This document shows positions 50,552 to 61,000 of a stretch of DNA of 64,000 nucleotides, piece after piece. The DNA is taken from contig JASKMD010000006.1 of assembly GCA_030144725.1 (NCBI GenBank), positions 10,608,832-10,672,831 on the forward strand. The letters are read 5' to 3'. The notes below the pieces were generated by a model. The model searched no databases and was not told the DNA's origin. It saw only the letters and a list, made by a program, of their open reading frames with translations. The DNA is from Haematococcus lacustris (lineage: Eukaryota; Chlorophyta; Chlorophyceae; Chlamydomonadales; Haematococcaceae). Position numbers and translations under genes: made by a program. The first letter of the stretch is position 1. Every line of letters starts with the position of its first letter.

Positions 50552-51739
50552 CTACACCAGGCTGATGGGGGCCCAGCAGGCGTTCTCGCCCTTGAACACG
50601 CCGTCAGCGTCGCCCATGTTGCGGCGGCTGAAGCCCAGGGTGATATGGGGCAGGAAGGAGGTTGGGTTGAACATGCCCGGCTCACCGCCCAGCATTTGGT
50701 ACAGATCAGACACCCTGCAGGGCGCAGGCAAGGGGGACGCTAGCTCAGCAAGGCACTGCTCGGCAACCTAGCCACCACACAACACAAGCTGCTAGTGCAG
50801 GCCTGCTGACCGAGGGCTCAGCATGTGTGGGCTGCACATCATGACACCCAACCAAGGCAGCTGCCTGCTGCAGCCCTCACCTCTGGCGGATGGCCACCAG
50901 GTCAGCGGAGGACGCAGGCACGTTGTAGGCCTCGTCCACCACCGCTGGGGTGACCAGTGACTTGCGGAAGCGGGCCACGCAGTGAGGCACAAAGCTGCTG
51001 GCCTGGATGTCGGAGGCCATGGCGATGGCGTTGATGTCTTGGATGGTGATGGAGGACAGGGAGGACAGCACGGCGTACTCAGCAGTGCTGATGGTGGTGA
51101 TGTACACGTCGGCACGGTTCTGCACAGGACAAGCCAGCAGTTGCAGCCAGGCTGTGGGCGCACACACTTGCTGCTGACACACCTGGTGGCGCATCTGCAC
51201 TGCGCATGGGCTGCCAGGGCACCTGAGCAGCTGCAGTGGCTGGCGGTGCTGACAGGCATGCCGTGGCAGCAGTGGCAGGGCTGGGGGGCTGGCCGGCACC
51301 TACCACCAGGGGTGCCACGCCAGCAGTGGAGTTCAGCTGGGCGAAGATGGGCTCGTACAGAGCCCAGCTGAGCTGGAAGCCCAGCCTGCGGGCAACAGGG
51401 AATAGCATCGCCACTGTGCTCCCGCATCGCGCCGCTTGCATCAGTCAGCATGCGACTTGCATCTTGCTTGCATCTCGCCACCCACCATGAACCGGCGTAC
51501 TTGTTGGTTGCGTTGCCGAACACGCGAGGGGTGAAGGCAACCTGCGCGCCACCAAGACCCACCACAATGTTTCCCAGGAGCTCGGGGCTGGCGGGCGCTC
51601 GGCACGGCACTGCGCACCACCGTACCTTGGAGCCATCCAGCGCCTGCTTGTCCACGCGGAACAAAGGAGCGGTGGGCTGCAGGAAGGCAGCGGCGGGGCC
51701 GGCCAGCAGGGCCAGGAAGGTCACGGCGGCGGCAATCAT
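50552..51739 (-). CDS. Secreted 2H-phosphoesterase-like protein, copy 3
   Basis: Mirror copy of the gene at 40056: exons 51486-51739, 51304-51385, 50881-51119, 50552-50714, same phases, 245 residues. A 1-bp deletion in intron 2 is the only length difference from copy 2. The first catalytic motif again reads YITT and the second HITL. The promoter block lies above 51740, and TGTAA (- strand) at 50321-50325. With copy 2 it faces inwards across the spacer. Confidence 0.75.
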
Positions 51740-53207
51740 TGTGGTTGGTTGCAAGTCGGATGAGTTGATGATGGAGAGGCGATATGAAGTGAATGCCAGG
51801 AGATGAGCTTGTATGTGCAGGATCGGCCAGATGCGATGCATCTCGATGTCCGTGGCCAGGTGCGATGCATCCCCTCATCGGCCGGCGATGTGTCGGGGAT
51901 TTGCGTCAGTGCTAGCAGGCCAAACGCAGCGAGTGCAGCAACCATGTACGATATAAGATTGCCCAGGTTCGTGTTAGGCTGGGCAGTAGTACACGTTTGC
52001 GCCCCACCTGATCTTACCAGATTTGACCCCACCCCTCAACTGAACTGGTCTTGTGACTAGGGTACACCCATAATATTACTAAAACAACCTAGAATTCTAG
52101 GCACGAAGGACCTAGATAAAATGGCTAAAGAAACTCGGAATTATAGGCTAGAAGAACTATAGTTCTAGGGTGGCCGGTCGCTCCCTACCTGTAACCCTGT
52201 GGTCCCACTGTGCCAATCACCATCCTTGCTGACGCACTCTTTGTCTGCTTTGCGGGCCCCACGTGCCAGTTCTCATGCATGCTTCATTGCTTCATTGCTT
52301 TATTGCTAAGCCCAGCTGCTGCAGCCACCTCAGGTGCAGGGGCAAAGTCAGCCGGGTGTAGTAGTGTTCATTAGGCTGTGCGCTCAGATGGTCCAGCTAC
52401 TGCATTCACCTCAGCTACTCTGTAGCCAGACAAGGGTGGCCCACGTAGATATCAGACGTCGCCTCCAGGCGCATTGTCATGGGTTGAATGCCCCACAGCG
52501 TCTACCAAATTCATATATAAGTATCTACCAGGTTCATATGTAAGTGTCTACCAGGTTCATAGACAAGTGTCTACCAGGTTCATATATAAGTATCTACCAG
52601 GTTCATAGACAAGTGTCTACCAGGTTCATATGTAAGTCAGCCACTGGTGGCGTTAGCATGCCCAGGTCACCGTGGTGCCAGCACTTCAGGTCAACTGCCG
52701 AACCCGGCCTGTTTTACTCACTCCTACGTTACCTGTAGTGCACTTCAGCTGTGTCTTAGCTGTGTAGATTGTGTGATGGTCCAGTGCGGCAATCTATGAC
52801 AGGCCGCTTGCGCCACTGATGTCTAGCAATCCCTCTATTTTGTAAGATAACCTCAGGATTGTTGTGTAGTCGTCCCCTGTGGGACACTGGCTGTAAACCG
52901 TTGCTGGGGCGTAGGTAACCCAACCCACACAGCGCCGCCTGCAGATTCGATCCCATTGCGACAGCAGTCGACTCAGAAGCGTTCCCGGCATCAGTAAAGC
53001 AAGATTGGCAAGCTTGTCTATAGTACCCGGCACTTAAAGGAGGGGCAACTCAGCACCACAATTAAGCTGGAAGCCAGCATGCACTTGTAGATCCATGTCA
53101 CGGGCTTGCTTGCTTGCATAGACCGTTCATTCTTGGATGAAAACAAGAATGCCACATGGCCTGATCCCCCAAAACCCACGCTTGCTCTCACGTACATACG
53201 TGGCTGT

Positions 53208-53215
53208 GTGGCTAC
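53208..53215. repeat. 8-bp target duplication (GTGGCTAC) of the 780-bp insertion
   Basis: Second copy at 53996-54003. The left arm has a single copy (GTAGCCAC, 38580-38587), the unoccupied site. Confidence 0.92.
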
Positions 53216-53995
53216 TAGGGCGCGACCGATCATATGACTTGCTGAGGAATTGGTCATATGACTGAATATGATGGCTTAAAGATGGGATATGACCGGGTCT
53301 TTAGTCAAGAGGATAATGTGGCAGATTACCACACTAATCCACCTGGGAACCCCGAGTGTGAAGAGGGTTTGACGCTCTCCAAACCAGCATCGCTCTCAGT
53401 TGCAGTTAGCCCGCCGCAACACTCCTCTACTCTCCGCGAAGTTAACCATTGAGGTTGAGACCACGGCAATGAAGCTCTCTGTATCCTCTTGTGATCGATC
53501 TTGGCCTTGGTCATGCGCAAAGTGATTTTGGCTACACGCGCCCCGGGTTCCATGCTCCTATCTCAAAGATGTCAAGCTCCTCAACTGCAGCGGCCGGAGC
53601 AACCTATGTGCAATGTACAAGCCTTGTAGCATGCGATGCTAAGGTTGCATGCTTTTGCTTAGCAAAAGGGGTCAGCAAATTCGAAATGCTCGGCGGTTGG
53701 GTCCGACGGTTGGGTCGCCACGGGTCGTCCATTTGCGCTGCTGAGACGCTGACCAAGCAGCTACGGGTGTGCAGGGGTACCGTGTGGGGTCAGACCACGC
53801 ATCGCGCCAGCCACTTTTGCACGCGGCCGAAAAGTGCATCGGTTGAGAGCAAATGGGATTCTAGAAACATGGAAACAGGGCCCATAGTTGATGCGCAGTT
53901 GACTTTGGTTCGGTTTTGGCTTGATCATATTTTATCATATTCTCTGGCTTGATCATATTGGGTCATATCTTAAAGATTTTTCCGGGCGCGCCTTA
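53216..53995. mobile_element. Non-autonomous hAT-like element, 780 bp
   Basis: Inverted ends TAGGGCGCG...CGCGCCTTA (8 of 9 match) with an 8-bp duplication GTGGCTAC. Subterminal zones carry many TCATAT/ATATGA words on both sides. An open frame at 53491-53952 has no transposase motif. The other arm of the inverted duplication lacks it, which fixes both boundaries exactly. Confidence 0.85.
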
Positions 53996-54902
53996 GTGGC
54001 TACCACAAAACTGGCGATCACGCTTTTCACTATGACTACTTCATGCGTGCATGCACTGATGCATGCTGACACAGCTGACATGCGGCCTGGCAGCATTGCT
54101 GTGCCACAAGCTGCACCTGGGAGGCCTTGGTGGCAGGTGGTCTTGCAGCCCAGACCCTGGTGTCCGGTTCCTGCTGTCATCTATTGAGGCTGGGAGCCAC
54201 CCAGCTCAGTCTCTTCTGCAGCCGCTGGCGGGCCGGGGGGTCCCCTGTGCACTCAGCGCATGTCCAACACCTTCTTCCGCTTCTCTTCGTCGTTTGCAAG
54301 CGGTGTTGGCAGCCGCCATGCTCTCACCCAACGTTGCCAGTCCAGCCGCCCTGCCTGGCTGGGGTGAAAGTTTGGGTCTGGGCAGCCTTGTGGTAGCCTT
54401 TGCCCGTGGGTCTGCCTCTGTGGGCTGGGATGGCCGGCGAGGTGCTGGGTTCAAGCCCCGAGCATGCTGGCTCGGCTGCCCGGCTGTGGGGGGCTGGGAG
54501 AGCTGGCGTGGAAGCAGCTGGGAGTGGCACACTAGGCCCTGCACATCAGCCAGTTCTTGACCTGCAGGCTGTCCTAGGCTGCAGGTGTGTCGTGCTTGCC
54601 TCAGTTTTAAGCAGCTTCAGTCATTCCTTGGCGATTTTGCTGCTGCATTGCCAGCTGTCGCCAACCAGGCGTGGCACCCACTATGCCTCCACAATGTAGC
54701 AACCACCGCCAGACTTGACCACCGTGTCCACCACTTCAAATGCCTGCAAGAAGCGGGGTACCGCAGGCGTGCTCTGAGGCATGCATGGCAGCCAGCTTTG
54801 AGTAGGCAGCATGCACTCCGACACCAACTGCTACACATGCGCATGGAGCAGTTGTGGAACCAAAACCTCAGCAAAGAGGCAAAAGAGGCAGTGATGTTTG
54901 TG

Positions 54903-55038
54903 CCCCTGCCCCTGCCCCTGCCCCTGCCCCTGCCCCTGCCCCTGCCCCTGCCCCTGCCCCTGCCCCTGCCCCTGCCCCTGCCCCTGCCCCTGCCCCTGCC
55001 CCTGCCCCTGCCCCTGCCCCTGCCCCTGCCCCTGCCCC
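54903..55038. repeat. (CCCCTG)n array, about 22 units
   Basis: Inverted short counterpart of the 1.33-kb array at 36345. It starts 3 bp after the last exon found of the SMC-like gene (reading the - strand), immediately inside a GT donor. Confidence 0.97.
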
Positions 55039-55041
55039 TAC

Positions 55042-58000
55042 CTGGGTTGTGAAGGAGCTTGCTTGGCCCACAACCAGCACGCTGTCATGGGGCAGCCCCT
55101 TCAGCACCTCAGCCGCTCTTTCGCAGCCCTCGCCATCCAATTGTTGAAGTACCTGAAGGCCGCAACACCAGATCTAGATAAAAATATTGACATGGCATGC
55201 AAGTCTTCATGAGCGACCCTCCCCCTCCCGCTCCCACCCCCCCTTCCACACCGCCGCCCCGCACCTCGTCCAGCACCAGCAAGTTGCACACCAGGCGGCC
55301 CCGCCTGCGCACTAGCGCTGCAAAGCCCAAGCTGAGGGCCAGGGCCAGACGCCGCCGCTCCCCTCCAGACAGCTGGGCAAGGGACCGCTGGCGGGGCGGC
55401 CGGCCAGGTGCTTGGAACAGAACAGTCTGAGCAGACACGCAGGCAGGCCAGCGGGTAAGGCGGGTAAGGCAGGCAGACCACCAGGCATGCTGGCAGGCTG
55501 GTGAGGGAGGTCGGCAGGCAGGCACACGATGGGAGGGGTGGGGAGGGCCGGGGTAGAGGGTGGAGGGTGTGGGTGTAGGTGTGGGGTTGGGAGAGCAAAG
55601 TGAACCTCTCTCACCAAGCTGATCTCCTCCCTCAGCCCCTCTGCTTCCGCCCGAGACTCTTTAGGTCTTCCCTGCTGCGCCCCTCTGCTCCCTCTTGCTC
55701 GACCACGCTGCTTCCTCCCTGTGGCCTCCCCTTCTGCTGCCTGCTCCCCGCCCTCCAGCTCTTCACCCTCATCAGCTGCAGCCTCCCCAGCCGCCCGGCC
55801 CCTGATCTCTGACGCGTTGGTTGCTGCAGCAGGCTGTGACTGACCAGCCTGGCCTGCAGTAATGGCGGCTGGGCTGGAGGGTAAGGCTGGGGTGGCAGCA
55901 CCGGATTTCAGGCGGCTGGTGGTGGCGGACAGCTCTAGAACCATGCCGTCACACAGCTGGGCCAGGTAGGCGCCACACCTGGAGGGTCAAGCAGCAGGGC
56001 CAGATCACACATAAGTCACACACATCATGGCTTGTCAAGTAACGAGTAGTGATGTAGCGACGTAAACCACCACCAACAACAAGAACAGTGTAAGGCATGT
56101 TGCTGCTTGCATTGTGGATGATACATGGCCGGCCACGCCCTGTCACACCCACACCCACACAACCAGATCCCAATACAAGGTCACACTGTCAGCCAGTGGT
56201 GATCACACTAACACAGTGTTGGTCACACTCACAGGTCCTGCAGCTCCCCCAGCAGCCCCTCCAGCACGTAGCTCTGCAGCCCTCCCCGGCCCAGCGCCCG
56301 ATCTGCCTCCTCCAAATCCGCCAGCTGCTGCATGAGCTGCTCTTTCTGGGCCGCCAGCCCAGCCGCCTCCCTCTCCCGCTGCTGGCACTGCTGCTGTAGC
56401 CTGCACATGGGCAGCCAGGCAGGCGAGGGTGGGAGGACAGGTATCTTGCCAGGTGCTCTGCAGAGCAGGTGGGAGTAGAGGCAGGCAGCAGGGCCAGCAG
56501 CTGGACAGGCAGGAAGGCAAGCAGTCATGCATGTGGGGGAGTGAGAGGCACACAGGCATGCACCACAAAATCACACATCACCCTTTCCACCAATGACATT
56601 TCCCCAAACCAGCATCTCATGTGTGACTCACACATCCAGCTTGGCAGCGTACGGGCTGACCCCTGTGGCCCAGGCAGCCAGCTGGTCACCCAGCTTCTGA
56701 CCCAGCATCAGTTGATGATCCACAAGGACAACCATCTCCTGCATACGGCTGCAAGCCTGCCTCAGCAACAGGCAGAGTCGCTCATCTGATGCCTGCGCCT
56801 GGGCAACCAGTGTGGTGCCGCCGCTGCTTCCTGCTGCTTGCCCGAGGATGGCCTTCAGCTCGAGCTGCAGTTTACTGTCGTCGTCGGCTCGTGGGAGGGC
56901 GCCGGTGTCCTGCTGCTGCAGTCGATGCCGTCGCAGTGCGTCTTCGACTATGGCGGCCGGCCAGCGGCCGGTAGCGACATCACTCCGCGAGCGCTCTTGT
57001 TCCCACAGCGAACCACCATCCTCGGTTTTCAAATGCGCGATGCCATCGTGTCCAACTGCTTTGACCAGCGTTGACCAAGTCGACCTAACCTCCCGTTTGA
57101 TGGATTGTACCGCCCCCAGCTGTGTTTGCAACCTGGAGAACCGCTGTCGGAACAATTGCTCCGCGGCCTGCGCCTGCGCCCGGGCGGCGGCCAGCGCCGC
57201 GTCAGCCTGAGCTTTGGCGGCTTGCGCCACGCGAGCCTCAGCCGCTTGCTGCTCGCGAGCTCGTGACGCCTGGGCGGACAATTCATCTCGAACCTGCAGC
57301 GCGCATCGCAGCAGTAGCACACTACAAATCATCCTGACGCCGGATCCTCTTCCCACATCCTCGCAGGGGTCCGCCATGAAGTACACGCCATTAAGTAAAC
57401 GAGCGGACGGATGCCTTGTCATGCGCATCCCACCCTCAAACATTCCCGCCACCTTCACGCACCCATCCCTAACCCAGCCTTTTCCACACATTGCCCCAAC
57501 TACACAGGCAAGCATCTGATTAGGACACGTCAGCCATGCCAACCCTTCCAGTCATCGAGGCGAGTACTCAGCCACAAATGCAGGCAAGCGAAGGACCCTG
57601 GCAGCCATGCAGCTGTGGAGCTACGTGACCCCTTGCATGACCCAACTAGGCTGATTGTCTGTGTACCCGCCTTACCAGCCGCTCCCTCTCAGCCCGCTCC
57701 CTTTGCACCGCCTGCTCCTTCAAAGCCAGCGCCCCAGCCGCTTTTTGGTACCCTTCCCTCTGGTAGGCCTCCAACTGCTCCGCCTCACGCAGCTCCTGCT
57801 CACATCGGGACAGCTCTTCCTGCACACAGCGTAGGCGGTGGGGCATAGGTGTCATGCTCAGCAGCTAAGACTATGGCATGCACAGTGGGACACATGCCTT
57901 GCGAAAGCTACAAAGCAGGAGGAGAGGCAAAAGTGTTGCAAACACAAGCCTCCCCACCCCACTCCGGCCCCCGCTCCCGCCCTTGCCATGCTCAGCAGCT

Positions 58001-61000
58001 GGGATAACCCAGTAGAGTAGTATGACATGACACCCCGCCCCCCACTCCTATCCCTGCCTCCTCTCCCGCCCAGCATCCACCCTCAACCCTGCCCCGCCCT
58101 TGCCCCTGCTCCTGCACTTTCCGTTTGCCCCGTGACATGTGAAAGGTCTTGAGCGGGAGGAGGCACTGCTGCACTGCCCAGAACCAAGCCTTTCCCACCC
58201 CACTTGCCACCCCCGCGCTAACCCCTTTTACTGCCCCGTCCTCAACCTCAGCACCACCCCTGACCCTCCCCCGCCGCAGTTCCTGCCCTCGCTACTAGCC
58301 CACCTACTGTACCTTGAGCTCGCGCACTCGGCGCATGAAGTGCGCTACCTCAACGTCCTGCTCACACTTGTCACACTGTGGCTGGAGGTCACCCGCTGCG
58401 ACCTTTGCCACAAGCCAGTCCAGCAGCTCAGGACCCGAGGCACTCAACGGGCTGCTCCGAGGTGAAAGGGTCTCCGTAGACATTCTGGCTGCAGCATGGA
58501 CGGGTGTGACTGCGCTTTTGAATGAAAGAATGGGGGGAGGGCCCGGGACGCCATTTCCGTTCATGAGTCCGCCGCCGTTGACGGCTGCAGGCTTCGCTGT
58601 GGGTGCGACCAGACCCTCTACCCACGCGCGCTGTTTCTCCATACCCAGCTCACTCTCGCGTCGCAGCCGCACTACCGCCAACTCCGCGGCCCGCCAAGCC
58701 GTGTGCGCCACGTCCCGTTGCGTCCGGAGCTCACCCAACATCTCTGCTTGTGTCGCCGCCTCCGCATCGGACATATACTTGCTGACTGACAGCGAGAGAG
58801 ACAGCGCGTACTGCTCAGCTTCAGAGCTCTCAGTATTGTTCTCTGTGTTCCCCACAGACGCACCAGCTGAGGCGGAGAATGTTGAAGTGATGGTGGGTTC
58901 GCCGTTTATGGTGGCTCCCTCCATCGCCGACGCCGAGCTAGCGCATCTCGTTGTTGAGGTGTTGGAGGGGGCAGCGGGTTCTGCACGGGCGGGGCGTCGC
59001 TGGTGATGATGCTTAGCTAGCAGCGGTCGTACACAATGCAGCAGCAATACTGTCGCAGTCAACACTATGCTTGGTCGGCGCTGTCCAGAGCGGGGCGGAC
59101 TCAGACAAAGCTAAAAGTGACAGGTACCAAGCATGACAGAGCATCAGATAAGGGTAACACAGCAGAGCAGCAGAGCGGAAACAACACAGCAGCAACTCGA
59201 CAGCTGCTGACAATCATGATTGTGCTGGAGCGCGAACCCTGTGCTTCCATGTACCCCTCCCTCCGCCCTACCCCCCTCCCCTCCCTGGGTCCTTTGCCCG
59301 TTCGCCCCTCCTCCTTTGTGACCACCCCACCTGGAGCAGCGCTTAGGCTTGCCAGCTGCTGCATCACCGCACCCTCCAGAGCCTCCACCTGCTGCAGGGC
59401 AGGGGGCAGCAGGCCGCCCCAGCCCAGGAGGGGCGCCACAGCCTGCTGCGTGTTGGCTTGGCACTGCCTCAGCTGCTGCTCCAGCCCAACCTGCAAGGCC
59501 ATGGGAGTAAGGGGCGGGCAAGAGGAGGCAGGGTGGGAACGGGCCAGGGCCAGACCCGGGGTNNNNNNNNNNNNNNNNNNNNNNNNNNNNNNNNNNNNNN
59601 NNNNNNNNNNNNNNNNNNNNNNNNNNNNNNNNNNNNNNNNNNNNNNNNNNNNNNNNNNNNNNNNNNNNNNNNNNNNNNNNNNNNNNNNNNNNNNNNNNNN
59701 NNNNNNNNNNNNNNNNNNNNNNNNNNNNNNNNNNNNNNNNNNNNNNNNNNNNNNNNNNNNNNNNNNNNNNNNNNNNNNNNNNNNNNNNNNNNNNNNNNNN
59801 NNNNNNNNNNNNNNNNNNNNNNNNNNNNNNNNNNNNNNNNNNNNNNNNNNNNNNNNNNNNNNNNNNNNNNNNNNNNNNNNNNNNNNNNNNNNNNNNNNNN
59901 NNNNNNNNNNNNNNNNNNNNNNNNNNNNNNNNNNNNNNNNNNNNNNNNNNNNNNNNNNNNNNNNNNNNNNNNNNNNNNNNNNNNNNNNNNNNNNNNNNNN
60001 NNNNNNNNNNNNNNNNNNNNNNNNNNNNNNNNNNNNNNNNNNNNNNNNNNNNNNNNNNNNNNAAGCGTACTCGTACAGAGTCGAACCACATGTCACACAT
60101 CGCTTGAGCCAAGTCACACACCCAATGGGACAGGTCACTTTGACAGGCTCCATGCCCCTGGCTGCAGGTTTCATGTTAACCTATCGCAGATCACACATGG
60201 TCACACCTGAGTGTAGGTCACACCTGAGTGTCCGGGATCTTGATGCGGGTCAGATCTTCCCCACCAAGCTGCAGTGTGAGCTTGGAGGTCTTGCCTGTCT
60301 GCAGGCGCCACCAGCACATCACACAGCAGGGCTCGCCTTCCCCTCTCCCCCCTCTGGCTCCTCCCCACTCACCCCCCTCCCCCCTTGCCAGGAGTAGAAG
60401 CACAGCTTAGCATTGAGTTATTGCCTGAAGCGCCCATTCAGCACACCAGCAGGTCCTGCCCCTGCCCCTGCCCCTGCCCCTGCCCCTGCCCCCTGCCCCT
60501 GCCCCTGCCCCTGCCCCTGCCCCTGCCCCTGCCCCTGCCCCTGCCCCTGCCCCTGCCCCTGCCCCTGCCCCTGCCCCTGCCCCTGCTCCCACCATCCTGC
60601 CCTGGCCTGGCCTTGGCCTTGAGTGTGACCCACCCCTGGCCCTGCTGCTCCCGGACCCACCTTGACCACCCTGGTGACCCTGAAGGCCTGGCCGTCCAGC
60701 TCCCCCCACACCTCTACACGCCCCTCCTTGCTGTCGTCGTTCAACATGCTGTCAATGTTGCCGCCGGCACGTCCACCTCCCGACTGCATCACACGACAGG
60801 CAGGGGTGTGGGCGGAGGGGATGGTAGGAAGGTGGGAGGAAGGCTGGTGGCCAAATGGCCCCGCCCCGCCCCGCCCCGCCCCGCCCCGCCCCGCCCCGCC
60901 CCGCCCCGCCCCGCCCCGCCCCCCGCCCCGCCCCGCCCCGCCCCGCCCCGCCCCCGCCCCGCCCCGCCCCGCCCCGCCCCGCCCCGCCCCGCCCCGCCCC

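Larger units (their letters stand above)
50105..54902. repeat. Right arm of large inverted duplication
   Basis: Reverse complement of 37681-41690, with 2H copy 3 in place of copy 2. It differs by a 780-bp hAT-like insertion plus its 8-bp duplication, and by scattered substitutions. Similarity fades near 50105 (inner end) and runs into the CCCCTG array at 54903 (outer end). Confidence 0.9.
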
